Part shown: positions 16,799 through 26,453 of the stretch, piece by piece
How the letters are laid out: each line of letters begins with the position of its first letter
Position numbering within the stretch: position 1 is the first letter of the stretch
NCBI RefSeq assembly: GCF_014842915.1
Contig: NZ_JACYXI010000004.1
Span: forward strand, 1 to 64,000
Direction of reading: 5' to 3'
Length of the DNA: 64,000 bases
From: Roseibium litorale
Lineage (GTDB): Bacteria > Pseudomonadota > Alphaproteobacteria > Rhizobiales > Stappiaceae
Notes under the pieces: model-generated
The model's input: only the letters and a program-made list of their open reading frames with translations
Database searches by the model: none
What the model was told of the DNA's origin: nothing
Position numbers and translations under genes: made by a program

Positions 16799-17749
16799 AT
16801 GCGCCGCTCAGGACAAGACCAGACAAACCCCGCAGCAAGACCCGTGCTTAATCGAATACTGGACAGCGACCTCACCCACTCGTTCCTGCGCTCGAAAGTG
16901 ACCGTCGCCGCAGCAACAGGAACCCTGCTTTTCTTTCTGGCGGCGCTTCTTGCTCCGCTGATCGCCCCGCATGACCCGTTTGACCTTGCGGGGCTTTCCA
17001 TCATGGATGCCCGCATTCCACCGGTCTGGATGGAATATGGCGAGCCCCGCTTTCTGCTGGGCACGGACGATCAGGGCCGCGACCTCCTGTCGGGCATTCT
17101 GTATGGCTTGCGCATTTCGTTGATTGTAGGCGCCTGCTCGGTCTTTGCCGCGGCAGCCATAGGCATTTTCCTGGGACTGATCGCAGGTTATGCGGGCGGA
17201 AAGACCGATGCCCTGATCATGCGTATTGCCGATGTGCAGCTGACCTTTCCGGCCATCCTGATCGCCCTCCTGGTCGACGGCGCAGTGCGCGGCATCTTCG
17301 GCAATCTCGACCGGGAAGTGTTCTCCTTCTGGATCCTGATCTTCTCCCTCGCCCTGTCCTTCTGGGTGCAATACGCAAGAACCGTGCGCAGCTCCACTCT
17401 GGTGGAAAAGAACAAGGAATATGTCCAGGCAGCCCGTGTGACCGGAATTCCGTCCATCATCATCATGGTCCGTCACATCCTGCCGAATGTCCTTGGTCCC
17501 GTTCTCGTGATTGCCACCATCAATCTTGCGCTGGCCATCGTGACCGAGGCGACCTTGTCCTTCCTTGGCGTCGGCATGCCCTCCACCCAGCCATCCCTTG
17601 GAACGCTGATCTCGATCGGCAACGATTTCCTCTATTCCGGCGAATGGTGGATCGCGATCTTCCCCGGTATTGCGCTTGCCCTTCTGGTGCTGAACGTAAA
17701 CCTTCTGGGTGACTGGCTGCGTGACGCCTTGAACCCGAAACTCCGCTGA
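16799..17749 (+). CDS. ABC transporter permease, DppC/OppC type
   Basis: A 316-residue permease with the OppC_N leader helix, the diagnostic LLGTDDQGRDLLSGILYGLRIS segment and an EAA loop (AARVTGIPSIIIMVRHILPN). The ATG at 16799 follows GGAGAGG by a few nucleotides; an in-frame upstream extension from 16622 overlaps the previous gene and is rejected. The GTDDQGRD motif is typical of DppC. Confidence 0.9.
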   Translation: MRRSGQDQTNPAARPVLNRILDSDLTHSFLRSKVTVAAATGTLLFFLAALLAPLIAPHDPFDLAGLSIMDARIPPVWMEYGEPRFLLGTDDQGRDLLSGILYGLRISLIVGACSVFAAAAIGIFLGLIAGYAGGKTDALIMRIADVQLTFPAILIALLVDGAVRGIFGNLDREVFSFWILIFSLALSFWVQYARTVRSSTLVEKNKEYVQAARVTGIPSIIIMVRHILPNVLGPVLVIATINLALAIVTEATLSFLGVGMPSTQPSLGTLISIGNDFLYSGEWWIAIFPGIALALLVLNVNLLGDWLRDALNPKLR

Positions 17750-17759
17750 GAGACCGGTT

Positions 17760-19475
17760 ATGAGTGTCTTGTCGATCGATAACCTGACTGTCAGCTTCCC
17801 CGGCCGGAAGTCCACCTTCACGGCGGTCGAAGGCGTGTCCCTGACCCTTGAGGCCGGCAAGATCCTTGGCGTTGTGGGCGAAAGCGGCGCGGGCAAGTCG
17901 ACGGTCGGCAATGCGGTCATCGGCCTGTTGCAGGAGCCGGGCCGGATCGCCGCCGGTGAGATCCGTCTGGATGGCGAGCGGATCGACCAGATGCCGGAGG
18001 CCTCCTTGCGCAAGCTGCGCGGCAAGCGGATCGGCATGATCTTTCAGGATCCCCTGACGTCGCTCGATCCGTTGCAGACCATCGAAGCGCAGCTTGTCGA
18101 AACCATCCGGGTGCATCTGCCGCTTTCACCGGCGCAAGCCAGACAGCGGGCACTGGAGTTGCTGAAGGCGGTTGGCATTCCCGGAGCAGAAGAGCGTCTT
18201 TCCCAATATCCGCACCAGTTCTCAGGCGGCATGCGGCAGCGCGTGGTGATCGCGCTTGCCCTTTGCGCCGAGCCGGAACTCATCATCGCCGACGAGCCGA
18301 CAACGGCGCTGGACGTCTCCATTCAGGCACAGATCCTCGAACTGCTACGAAAGCTCTGCCGCGAACGCAGCGTCGCCATGATGGTCATCACCCACGACAT
18401 GGGCGTGATCGCCGAACTGACCGATCAGGTGGCGGTCATGTACAGGGGCAAGCTGGTGGAGCATGGGCCGACCGCACAGGTCCTTGGCCACCCGAGCCAC
18501 GCCTATACGAAAAGCCTGATTTCTGCGGTTCCAAGGCCGGATGTCCGGGTCGAACGCTTTCCGAGCGTGTCTTATATCGAAGAGGCTGCGGCGCCCTCCT
18601 CCACCATTGATCTGTCCACCCATTGGCTGGGCAAGACGCGCAATTTCGCTTCCGCCGGCGGACCGCTTCTCAGCCTCTCCGGCCTTTCCATGCGCTTTGA
18701 GACAAAATCGTCGGTCTTTCCGTCCCGGCGGCGCTATTTCGATGCGGTCAAATCCGTCTCCTTCGACATCATGGAAGGGGAAACCTTCGGCCTCGTGGGC
18801 GAGTCCGGGTCCGGAAAGTCAACCATCGCACGGCTGATCACTGGGCTCTATCACCCGACGGGTGGCTCGATCCGCTTCGCGGGGCAGGAGTTGACGGCCT
18901 TGAAGGAACGCAGCCAGATCCTCGCCATGCGGCGGCAGATGCAGATGATTTTTCAGGATCCGTTTTCCTCGCTTAATGCGAGGATGCGGGTACGCTCCAT
19001 CGTCGCCGAGCCGATCAAGTTCCACCGGCTGGCCTCCTCCAACGCGGAAGTCCAGCAGATTGTCGGCGATCTTCTGGATCACGTCGGACTGGGAGCGGCG
19101 GCTGGTGACAAGTTCCCGCATGAGTTTTCCGGCGGCCAGCGGCAGCGCATTTCGATCGCCCGCGCTCTTGCCACCCGCCCGCGCTTTCTCGTCTGCGATG
19201 AGCCGACGTCCGCGCTGGATGTGTCGATCCAGGCCCAGATCCTCAATCTCCTGAAGGATCTGCAGGAAGAGCTGGGGCTGACGATGCTGTTCATCAGCCA
19301 CGACCTCGCCGTGATCCGGCAGATGTGCAACCGGGTCGCCGTGATGCGCAATGGCGAGCTTTGCGAACTGGCGGACTGCGAGAGGCTGTTTACCTCCCCG
19401 GAGCACCCCTACACCCGCCAGCTTCTAACCCTGATGCCCTCCATGGAACTTCTGGCGGCATCGCCACAGGGCTGA
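17760..19475 (+). CDS. Fused double ATPase of the peptide-type ABC transporter (DppD-DppF fusion)
   Basis: One 571-residue polypeptide holds two complete ABC ATPase domains. Domain 1 has Walker A GESGAGKST, signature FSGGMRQR and Walker B IIADEPTTALD. Domain 2 (from about residue 300) has GESGSGKST, FSGGQRQR and VCDEPTSALD. Both carry the C-terminal oligopeptide region. In E. coli these are two separate genes; fused forms are common in alphaproteobacteria. It energises the permeases encoded just upstream (10-nt gap). Confidence 0.92.
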   Translation: MSVLSIDNLTVSFPGRKSTFTAVEGVSLTLEAGKILGVVGESGAGKSTVGNAVIGLLQEPGRIAAGEIRLDGERIDQMPEASLRKLRGKRIGMIFQDPLTSLDPLQTIEAQLVETIRVHLPLSPAQARQRALELLKAVGIPGAEERLSQYPHQFSGGMRQRVVIALALCAEPELIIADEPTTALDVSIQAQILELLRKLCRERSVAMMVITHDMGVIAELTDQVAVMYRGKLVEHGPTAQVLGHPSHAYTKSLISAVPRPDVRVERFPSVSYIEEAAAPSSTIDLSTHWLGKTRNFASAGGPLLSLSGLSMRFETKSSVFPSRRRYFDAVKSVSFDIMEGETFGLVGESGSGKSTIARLITGLYHPTGGSIRFAGQELTALKERSQILAMRRQMQMIFQDPFSSLNARMRVRSIVAEPIKFHRLASSNAEVQQIVGDLLDHVGLGAAAGDKFPHEFSGGQRQRISIARALATRPRFLVCDEPTSALDVSIQAQILNLLKDLQEELGLTMLFISHDLAVIRQMCNRVAVMRNGELCELADCERLFTSPEHPYTRQLLTLMPSMELLAASPQG

Positions 19476-19893
19476 TTCGCCGGGCGCAGGGCAGGGCTTA
19501 TGCGCGGTCAAATCAGGCCTGAGCCGTCGGAACTCTTGAGCGCAGAATCCTCTTTGCACGAAAAACCGGAGAAGAGATCGCTCCCTTCTCCGGCGTGCGT
19601 TTCAGGCAATGCTCAAAACACGGAGGCGACCTTGAAAACCGGCAGGTCTTTCAGAAATTCCGTAGGGGCATTTTAGCACTTTCCCGCGGTTTCTGAAGAC
19701 CCCCAACGCTCAAATCAAAGGCAGTGCATGCCGCCACGTGCAAACATGCTTTGCAGCCCGCCTTATTCTTGGCCGATCCTTCCTGTTTACGGATCGGGAA
19801 TCATAGCGACAGTGTGCCGCGACTGGCATACAAGTCAGCTCCTACCTGCCATTTGTCCGCAAGGCACGCAGCTACTCAGGTAATTGAAGTCTC
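19476..19893. other. 418-bp intergenic stretch with one strong hairpin
   Basis: No supported gene. A stem-loop at 19556-19598 (CCGGAGAAG pairing with CTTCTCCGG, flanked by outer GCACG/CGTGC arms) follows the ABC operon. It has an A-run on its 5' side and a weak T-stretch on the 3' side, so it could end the ABC transcript. The remainder to 19893 shows no clear promoter or conserved motif. Confidence 0.4.
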
Positions 19894-21465
19894 ATGCCTC
19901 TTTCCGTCATCAAGCCGATGATCCGAAACCCCGCCTGTTTCGGGCTGGTTCTGCTCCTGTTGCCGCTTCTGTCCGCGGCGTTCGCCTTTTATGGCCAGGA
20001 GCCGGTGCTTCCTGCCGCTGCCGCACTGCTTCTGGCGGGAACGGCTGCGGTGCTCGGAGGAGCCGGGCTTTTTCAGGCAGCAAGAGCCGGCGCGTTTCTG
20101 CCCTTGGACCTGATGACCTATGCTGCGGCTCTGTTCTCCGCCATCGGAGCTGGACTTGCGGGCTGGCTGACCGGACAGCTCGAAATCGCAGAGCCGCTTG
20201 CCCTAACGGCCGCCTGCCTTGTGACGCTACGCGCTCTTTGCCGGACCGCAACGAGCACCGAAACGGTTTCCGCCCGCATCAGCCTCGATCTGCATGACCC
20301 TCTCTCCTGGGAATATTTGCAGGTGCTTACGGGGGCCGTTCTCGCCCTGATCGCAGGCCTTGCCTGGGGTCTTGTGTCGGATCCCGCCTCAGGCATCAGT
20401 GCCGGTGCTGCCGTTCTGGCCGTTGCCTGGCCTTACACGCCAGAGCTCCTCCGGCGCATGGCGGCAAAGGCCGCAGAAACGCGCGCTGCCGGTTACGGCA
20501 TCGAACTCTACGGCCCGGATGCTCTTCAGAACGTGCAATCGGTTCGCGCTATTGCCTTTGACCGGCACGCGCTGCTGGCAACGGAAGAACTTGTTGTGAC
20601 CGATGTTCACGCCTTTGACCGCAGGCAAGAGCCGCTTCTGGCTGTGGCTGCGGCGGCAGAGCGGCATGCGACCCATCCAGCGGCCCGCGCCATCCGGTCC
20701 ATCGCCGCGGACTGGCAAGTGCCGGAAGGCGCTCCCGAAGAGTTCGAAGAGGTTCCGGGCCTTGGCGTTGTGGCCATGCTGGGCGGGGAGGCGATTGCCG
20801 TCGGCAACCGCAACCTTATGCAGGAGCTGAAGATCGACAGCTTTACCGCCACATCTCTCTGCCGGTCTCATGAAGCGGAGGGCAAGACCTGCCTGATCGT
20901 TGCCGCCGGTGGCCGCGCTGTCGGCATGCTCGCCCTGCACGTGACGATGCATCCGGATAGTCCGGCAACGATTGCCGCCATCCGTCACACGGGACGCAGC
21001 ACCACCCTGGTCTCCGGTGCCGTCGAGACAAGCGCCAACGCCTTTGCCAAACAGCTGGGCATGAGCGCAGCCATCGCGGACAAGCGGCCGCAAACGCGCC
21101 TCGCAAGTGCTGGCGGGATCGCGGCCTCGGAGCCTGGCCTGTTTGTGACGCCGGAACCGGGCAACGGGCTTGTGGTCTATTTTCTGGGTGGCAGCGTAGC
21201 CCCCGGTGCGCTTCTGGCCCGCATCCACCCGGCCCTCGCCGCGTCGCCCCTTCGCCATTTCCCCTTCCTTCTGGATGCCGCGCAGGACAGCGGCAAGCTG
21301 TCCAGGACCCTGCTGATGACCCAGGCCAGTCTTTCCGGGCTCGCGGCTCTTGTTTGCTGCTTCCTGGTGCTTCCGGTTGCCGCTTCGCCCTTTGTTTGCG
21401 GAATTTGTGCAGCAGGCGGCAAAGCTCTGGCAGGCAACTGGCTGCGGAAAAACAGAAACGCTTGA
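19894..21465 (+). CDS. P1B-type ATPase-like membrane pseudoenzyme lacking the catalytic motifs
   Basis: An intact 523-residue ORF laid out like a heavy-metal P-type ATPase. It has hydrophobic helices at about 13-32, 38-62, 70-115 and 140-185, a large soluble part, and two C-terminal helices (about 460-510) ending in a basic tail like NALRLRR. Every key motif is damaged. The CPC metal site reads AWPYTP (about 178-182); the phosphorylation loop DKTGT reads DRHAL (D223 kept, KTGT lost); TGE is absent; GDGxND is absent. Only the HP motif (ATHPAAR, about 259-265) survives. It cannot pump ions by the known cycle. The open frame over 1.5 kb argues that it is maintained, perhaps as a metal or regulatory scaffold. 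Function unknown. Confidence 0.75.
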   Translation: MPLSVIKPMIRNPACFGLVLLLLPLLSAAFAFYGQEPVLPAAAALLLAGTAAVLGGAGLFQAARAGAFLPLDLMTYAAALFSAIGAGLAGWLTGQLEIAEPLALTAACLVTLRALCRTATSTETVSARISLDLHDPLSWEYLQVLTGAVLALIAGLAWGLVSDPASGISAGAAVLAVAWPYTPELLRRMAAKAAETRAAGYGIELYGPDALQNVQSVRAIAFDRHALLATEELVVTDVHAFDRRQEPLLAVAAAAERHATHPAARAIRSIAADWQVPEGAPEEFEEVPGLGVVAMLGGEAIAVGNRNLMQELKIDSFTATSLCRSHEAEGKTCLIVAAGGRAVGMLALHVTMHPDSPATIAAIRHTGRSTTLVSGAVETSANAFAKQLGMSAAIADKRPQTRLASAGGIAASEPGLFVTPEPGNGLVVYFLGGSVAPGALLARIHPALAASPLRHFPFLLDAAQDSGKLSRTLLMTQASLSGLAALVCCFLVLPVAASPFVCGICAAGGKALAGNWLRKNRNA

Positions 21466-21590
21466 TTTCGGCAGCCAAGGACTGGACAGAAGTCTCTTTT
21501 GGGCTTTTCCCGCCTTTACAGATCCCCGTCGGGTGAACTTAATCATGGTCAATGCGGCCAAAGCGCCGCCACCTGACTGGGAGAGGTTTC

Positions 21591-23390
21591 ATGGGTGACA
21601 AGAAGGAGCATCAGCTGCGCTCCAGAGCCTGGTTCAACAATCCGGACAATCCAGGCATGACGGCGCTCTACATCGAGCGCTATCTGAACTTCGGCCTGAC
21701 CCGCGAAGAGCTGCAATCAGGCCGCCCGATGATCGGCATCGCCCAGACGGGCTCAGATCTTTCCCCCTGCAACCGGCATCATCTTGAACTGGCCAAACGC
21801 GTGCGCGAAGGCATCCGCGAGGCTGGCGGGATCTGTTTCGAGTTTCCGGTTCATCCGATCCAGGAAACCGGCAAACGCCCGACCGCAACTCTCGACCGGA
21901 ACCTAGCCTATCTGGGCCTGGTGGAGCTGCTCTACGGTTACCCGATCGATGGCGTGGTTCTCACCATAGGCTGCGACAAGACCACCCCTGCCTGTCTGAT
22001 GGCGGCGGCAACCGTCAACATCCCGGCCATCGCCCTGTCCGTCGGCCCGATGCTGAACGGCTGGTACAAGGGCGAGCGCACCGGCTCAGGCACAATCGTC
22101 TGGAAGGCCCGCCAGATGATGGCCGCCGGAGAGATCGACTACGACGGTTTCATGGACATTGTCGCCTCCTCTGCCCCCTCGGTGGGGTATTGCAACACCA
22201 TGGGCACGGCGACGACGATGAACTCGCTTGCAGAAGCCCTGGGTATGGAACTGCCTGGCGGAGCTGCCATACCCGCCCCCTACCGCGAGCGCGGGCAGAT
22301 CGCCTATGAAACCGGCCGGCGGATTGTCGGCATGGTGCATGAGGATCTTAAGCCCTCCGACATCATGACCCGCAAGGCCTTCGAGAACGCTATTGTCGTC
22401 AACTCAGCCATTGGCGGCTCGACAAATGCGCCCATTCACCTGAACGCCATTGCAAGCCACCTGGGCGTTCCGCTGGACAATGACGACTGGCAGGACATCG
22501 GCCACGACGTGCCGCTCATGGTCAATCTCCAGCCTGCGGGCGAGTATCTTGGCGAGGACTATTTCCATGCAGGCGGTGTTCCGGCGGTCATCTCCGAACT
22601 GATGCGCCACAACGCGTTGCCCCACCCTGATGCAGTAACCGTGAACGGCAAGTCCATCGGTGACAATTGCCGCGGCATTGTCACGGATCTGCCCGATGTG
22701 ATCCTGCCCTATGACGAGCCGCTCAAGGAAAGTGCTGGCTTCATCAACCTGAAGGGCAATCTCTTCGACAGCGCGATCATGAAAACCAGCGTGATCTCTG
22801 AAGAGTTCCGCAACCGCTACCTGTCGAATCCGGATGATCCGGAAGCCTTCGAGGGCCGGGCCATCGTGTTCGAAGGGCCGGAAGATTATCACGACAACAT
22901 CGACAATCCGGAACTCAACATCGACGAGCATTGCATGCTCTTCATTCGCGGTACCGGACCCATCGGCTATCCGGGCGGCGCGGAAGTGGTGAACATGCAG
23001 CCGCCTGCGGCCCTCATCAAGCGCGGCATTCATTCGCTGCCCTGTATCGGCGACGGCCGCCAGTCCGGCACCTCCGGCTCCCCCTCGATCCTGAATGCCT
23101 CTCCTGAAGCCGCTGCCATGGGCGGGCTGGCTCTGATCCAGACGGGAGACATGGTCCGGATAGATCTGGGCAAGGGAACGGCCAACATTCTGATTTCAGA
23201 TGAGGAACTTGCCCAGCGCCGGTCCGATCTGGAGGCAGAAGGCGGGTTTGCCGTGGCCGAAAACCAGACGCCCTGGCAGGAAATCCAGCGCTCCATGATC
23301 GACCAGTTCGACAAGGGCATGGTGCTGAAGCCTGCCGTCAAATACCAGGATGTCGCGCATACCAGAGGCCTGCCACGCGACAACCATTGA
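21591..23390 (+). CDS. IlvD/EDD-family pentonate dehydratase (xylonate dehydratase-like)
   Basis: This 599-residue dehydratase has the three Fe-S cysteines of the family: [17 protein letters not shown] and [11 protein letters not shown]. The start [23 protein letters not shown] and [19 protein letters not shown] closely resemble the Caulobacter XylD type. It would remove water from an aldonic acid such as D-xylonate to give a 2-oxo-3-deoxy acid. The ATG at 21591 has GGGAGAGG just upstream. It stands alone, without a transporter or downstream pathway gene; a denD-like dehydrogenase lies 2 kb further on. A second, different dehydratase of the family is at 55037. Confidence 0.85.
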   Translation: MGDKKEHQLRSRAWFNNPDNPGMTALYIERYLNFGLTREELQSGRPMIGIAQTGSDLSPCNRHHLELAKRVREGIREAGGICFEFPVHPIQETGKRPTATLDRNLAYLGLVELLYGYPIDGVVLTIGCDKTTPACLMAAATVNIPAIALSVGPMLNGWYKGERTGSGTIVWKARQMMAAGEIDYDGFMDIVASSAPSVGYCNTMGTATTMNSLAEALGMELPGGAAIPAPYRERGQIAYETGRRIVGMVHEDLKPSDIMTRKAFENAIVVNSAIGGSTNAPIHLNAIASHLGVPLDNDDWQDIGHDVPLMVNLQPAGEYLGEDYFHAGGVPAVISELMRHNALPHPDAVTVNGKSIGDNCRGIVTDLPDVILPYDEPLKESAGFINLKGNLFDSAIMKTSVISEEFRNRYLSNPDDPEAFEGRAIVFEGPEDYHDNIDNPELNIDEHCMLFIRGTGPIGYPGGAEVVNMQPPAALIKRGIHSLPCIGDGRQSGTSGSPSILNASPEAAAMGGLALIQTGDMVRIDLGKGTANILISDEELAQRRSDLEAEGGFAVAENQTPWQEIQRSMIDQFDKGMVLKPAVKYQDVAHTRGLPRDNH

Positions 23391-23445
23391 TCAAACTGCG
23401 CCAGGTGTGAGGCCGTTGAAAAACAGTCTCGCGCCCATTGCCTAC

Positions 23446-23462
23446 TTGACGATTACGTAAAC
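23446..23462 (+). promoter_or_regulatory. LiuR/MerR-like palindromic site upstream of the SCP2 gene
   Basis: The site reads TTGACGATTACGTAAAC and contains the palindrome TTACGTAA. It resembles the TTGAC-TTACGTAAAC class of operators bound by MerR-family regulators of branched-chain amino acid and fatty acid breakdown in alphaproteobacteria. It lies about 70 nt before the SCP2 start. The match is by eye and the regulator gene is not in this window. Confidence 0.35.
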
Positions 23463-23533
23463 GGTATGATTGGGTTCATCCCAACCGGCGGGCAACACCC
23501 AACAGGAAAGCCGGATACCTAGGAGAGCGGAAG

Positions 23534-23815
23534 ATGAGCCTGGAACAACTGACGGAAAGCGTGCGGAGCAAGGTCGCAGGCGGAGGCATCGAGGAGAGCG
23601 TGAAGTTCAATCTCGGCGGCATGGGAGCGATCTTCATTCAGGGTTCGACCGTCACAAACGAAGATGCGGACGCTGACTGCACCGTCACCATTTCTCCGGA
23701 AGATCTCGCTGATCTTCTGTCAGGTGACCTCAACCCGACCGCAGCTTTCATGAGCGGCAAGATCCAGGTGGAAGGCGACATGAGTGTCGCTATGAAGCTG
23801 GGCAGCATCGTCTGA
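23534..23815 (+). CDS. SCP2 sterol-binding domain protein
   Basis: A 93-residue single-domain SCP2 protein. The pattern of a hydrophobic beta sheet (VKFNLGGMGAIFIQGSTV, DCTVTISPEDLADLLSGDLNPTAAFMSGKIQVEGDMSVAMKLGSIV) matches the family, including the M-G-K-I/L-K/Q-V-E-G-D motif. SCP2 folds bind long acyl chains or acyl-CoA in a tunnel, which fits a lipid carrier role. AGGAG precedes the ATG, and an intrinsic terminator follows 34 nt after the stop, so it is transcribed alone. Confidence 0.9.
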   Translation: MSLEQLTESVRSKVAGGGIEESVKFNLGGMGAIFIQGSTVTNEDADADCTVTISPEDLADLLSGDLNPTAAFMSGKIQVEGDMSVAMKLGSIV

Positions 23816-23849
23816 CGCTTACCGCGTCCAAGAGTTTGCAGAAACATAC

Positions 23850-23881
23850 ACGCCGGCCCCAGTGGGGCCGGCGTTTTCGTT
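23850..23881 (+). terminator. Intrinsic terminator after the SCP2 gene
   Basis: A perfect 11-bp GC-rich stem (ACGCCGGCCCC with GGGGCCGGCGT, 3-nt loop) is followed by TTTCGTT. It lies between the SCP2 stop and the convergent gfa gene. Confidence 0.85.
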
Positions 23882-23899
23882 GCACCAGAGGAGGAGCTA

Positions 23900-24532
23900 T
23901 CAAGCGGCAAGAACACCGTTCTTTTTCGCTGTATGTGTCGCGATCAGATCCATGATTGGCGGGGACAGGGCGTCATAAGGCTCAAGCCCGAGTTCGCGCA
24001 GGCGGGCGCGGATGCCGTCCATTTTCGCTGGCGGATAGCCGGATTCGATGATGGAGGATACGAAAGCCGCAAATTCCGGCGGCGACCAGCCGTCCTCGTT
24101 CGAAAGCTCGGTATGGATGAAATCGAGACCATAGAGCGGATGCTCTGTGTTCTCGATCCGCCCATACATGTGGACGCCACAATCCTTGCAAGCGTAGCGC
24201 TGGATCGGTGCGGCGGGATTGACGATCTCCAGCTTGTCGGCATTGGCGATCACGGACACGGAATCCCTCGGCACCACCGCGATCTGGCTGAAAACAGCCC
24301 CGGCCGGCTTCCAGCACTTCGTGCAGCCGCACACGTGATTATGCGCGCTCTGCGCGGAAATCCGGACCTTGACCGGGTTTGACTTGCAATGACAGGTCAG
24401 CGTGCCGCCCGCAAATCCGGGCTTTGCCGGCGGATACCCGTTGTCCACCTGCGGATGGATCTTGACGCTGCTGGGCGGCGGCGCTGACGGCTTCCCGTCT
24501 GCTCCTCCAAAAATTCCAGATAGAAATGACAT
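23900..24532 (-). CDS. gfa: Gfa, glutathione-dependent formaldehyde-activating protein
   Basis: A 210-residue protein of the Gfa family. Zinc-binding cysteines are in CHCKS, CGCTKC and [11 protein letters not shown], and the [17 protein letters not shown] and [12 protein letters not shown] segments are diagnostic for S-(hydroxymethyl)glutathione synthase of Paracoccus and relatives. It promotes formation of the formaldehyde-glutathione adduct used by AdhI/FrmA; whether it is a true enzyme or a glutathione carrier is debated. No adhI is adjacent. It converges with the SCP2 gene. Confidence 0.92.
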   Translation of the reverse strand: MSFLSGIFGGADGKPSAPPPSSVKIHPQVDNGYPPAKPGFAGGTLTCHCKSNPVKVRISAQSAHNHVCGCTKCWKPAGAVFSQIAVVPRDSVSVIANADKLEIVNPAAPIQRYACKDCGVHMYGRIENTEHPLYGLDFIHTELSNEDGWSPPEFAAFVSSIIESGYPPAKMDGIRARLRELGLEPYDALSPPIMDLIATHTAKKNGVLAA

Positions 24533-24921
24533 GAGAACGCACCTCCCTGCGTGTTTGGGTTCAGACTGAGACCCGGGACCTTGGCGCCGCTGCCGTGCTC
24601 ACTTTCCGTCAGGAGGCCGTTTTTCCTGCCTAAAGAGGACCACTGGAGCACGCTGGCACTTCCAGTCATCACAAACATTAGGAACAACGCCCAAACAGTC
24701 ACAAGAGATACATAGGTGTGTATTTGCAGCCCGTCACAATGCGTAAAAATTCTATTTTATTGTTCCCCGGCAAATACTTGCAGCAAACTTGATACATACT
24801 CAGGGGAATTGGGCCAGAGAGCCGTCCCAGCGGTAGACAGTCCGCTGCGCGCGTCCCTGCGCCATTGACCTGGCCGCGCGTCATGCCACTATCTGACAGC
24901 TAGGCATAGGGAGTGACGGAA
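24533..24921. other. 389-bp intergenic stretch, relatively A+T-rich
   Basis: No supported gene or RNA. The part from about 24690 to 24810 is clearly richer in A+T than its surroundings and probably holds the divergent promoters of gfa and the GNAT gene. I see no strong inverted repeat or riboswitch-like fold. Confidence 0.4.
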
Positions 24922-25389
24922 ATGAATGGCGGGACACTCAACCTCCGGAAGGCGGTTGCCGAAGATGCGAAAGGCATTACGGAACTCGCCCGCGACGCGT
25001 ATCAGCATTACATTCCGGTCATCAACGCCACGCCTCAGCCCATGCAGGCAGACTACGCGGCTTTGATCAGGAAAGATGAAGTCTGGCTTGCAGGAACCTC
25101 AGACCACCCGGATGCGTCTCTTGTCCTGCGCCTGGCGGCAGATCATCTGCTTTTATGGAGTATTGCCGTTGCGCCGAGGCTGCAAGGCAGCGGCTTTGGC
25201 AACCGGCTGCTCGATTTCTGTTTTCAGCGGGCCCGTGACCATGAAAAACCGGAACTGCGCCTTTTCACAAATGCGCTGATGACCTCCAACCGCCTCTGGT
25301 ATCGACGCAGAGGCTTCACCGAAACCAGCCATGAGCAGATCGGTGACAAGCTGGTCGTCCATATGAGTGCGCCGGCAGCCGAGGCGTAA
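24922..25389 (+). CDS. GNAT-family N-acetyltransferase
   Basis: A 155-residue single-domain GNAT. The acetyl-CoA binding motif A is read as SIAVAPRLQGSGFGNRLLDF (Q/RxxGxG/A-like, QGSGFG). The following region RLFTNALMTSNRLWYRRRGFTE is the usual motif B with the Tyr general acid. The ATG at 24922 has AGGGAG 8 nt upstream; the GTG 9 nt earlier lacks spacing. The substrate is unknown. Confidence 0.85.
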   Translation: MNGGTLNLRKAVAEDAKGITELARDAYQHYIPVINATPQPMQADYAALIRKDEVWLAGTSDHPDASLVLRLAADHLLLWSIAVAPRLQGSGFGNRLLDFCFQRARDHEKPELRLFTNALMTSNRLWYRRRGFTETSHEQIGDKLVVHMSAPAAEA

Positions 25390-25475
25390 CGTTTCAGGGA
25401 AGAATGATCTTTCCCCACTCCCACTTGTGCCGCTAACCTCACCACATCAAAAATCGCCGGGAGGAAACAGGCGCT

Positions 25476-26453
25476 ATGGTTCATGCACTGATCATTGGTG
25501 CGGCCGGAATGGTCGGGCGGAAGCTTGCGGAGCAAATCGCACAAGAAGGATCACTGAACGGCAAACCGCTCAGCAAACTGAGCCTGGTTGACATCATCAC
25601 GCCAGCCGTACCAGCCGGAGCACCGCAGGACACCAGTTGCAGCGCCTGCGACTTTTCGCTGGAAGGCGAAGCGGAAAAACTGATCGCCGACCGTCCGGAA
25701 GTCATCTTCCTGCTGGCCGCTATCGTGTCGGGTGAAGCGGAAGTCGACTTCGACAAGGGCTACCGCATCAATCTCGACGGCACCCGCCGCCTGTTTGAAG
25801 CAATCCGTGCAGCCGGCGACGACTACTGCCCACGCGTTGTCTTCACATCTTCGTCTGCCGTTTTCGGAACGCCGTTCCCGGATCCGATCCCGGACGACTA
25901 TCTTGCAGCTCCACTGACCTCTTATGGCGTCCAGAAGGCCATGAGCGAACTGCTGCTGGCAGATTACAGCCGCAAGGGCTTCCTGGATGGTGTGGGCCTG
26001 CGTCTGCCGACCATCGTTGTCCGTCCGGGCAAGCCCAACAAAGCTGCTTCCGGTTTTTTCTCCGGAATCATCCGCGAGCCACTGAACGGCCAGGAAGCTC
26101 TGCTTCCGGTGGCTGACGACGTTCTGCACTGGATGGCCAGCCCGCGCGCGGCAGTGGGCTTCCACATTCACGCAGCAGGCGTCAGCGGCGAAGCTGTAGG
26201 CCCGCGCCGCAGCATGACCATGCCCGGACTTGCGGTGACAGTTGCGGAGGAAATCGAAACCCTTCAGCGCTTTGGCGGAGAAAAGGCCGTCAAGCTGATC
26301 CGCCGGGAGCGGGACCCTGTTATCGAGAAGATCGTTGCGGGCTGGCCGCGCAGCTTCGCCCCCACGCGCGCGCTAGAGCTTGGCTTCAAGGCGGACGACA
26401 GCTTCGACGCCATTGTGAGAGCCTACATCGAAGAGGAAGGCATCAACGTCTGA
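25476..26453 (+). CDS. denD: D-erythronate dehydrogenase-like NAD-dependent epimerase/dehydratase family protein
   Basis: This 325-residue SDR has a Rossmann start GAAGMVGRKL, a Ser-containing TSSSAVFG strand and the catalytic SYGVQK (YxxxK). The sequence, including the GLRLPTIVVRPGKPNKAASGFFSGIIREPL segment, matches the DenD family, which oxidises D-erythronate at C2 during tetronate catabolism. The usual partners (DenK-type kinase, OtnC, OtnI) are not adjacent, so the exact substrate is inferred from family only. It ends one base before the convergent citrate synthase stop. Confidence 0.75.
   Translation: MVHALIIGAAGMVGRKLAEQIAQEGSLNGKPLSKLSLVDIITPAVPAGAPQDTSCSACDFSLEGEAEKLIADRPEVIFLLAAIVSGEAEVDFDKGYRINLDGTRRLFEAIRAAGDDYCPRVVFTSSSAVFGTPFPDPIPDDYLAAPLTSYGVQKAMSELLLADYSRKGFLDGVGLRLPTIVVRPGKPNKAASGFFSGIIREPLNGQEALLPVADDVLHWMASPRAAVGFHIHAAGVSGEAVGPRRSMTMPGLAVTVAEEIETLQRFGGEKAVKLIRRERDPVIEKIVAGWPRSFAPTRALELGFKADDSFDAIVRAYIEEEGINV

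Noticed and set aside
16808-18037. 409-residue minus-strand open frame across the peptide transporter genes
   Set aside because: It is antisense to the permease and ATPase genes, with composition typical of a shadow frame (many D, G, Q, H).
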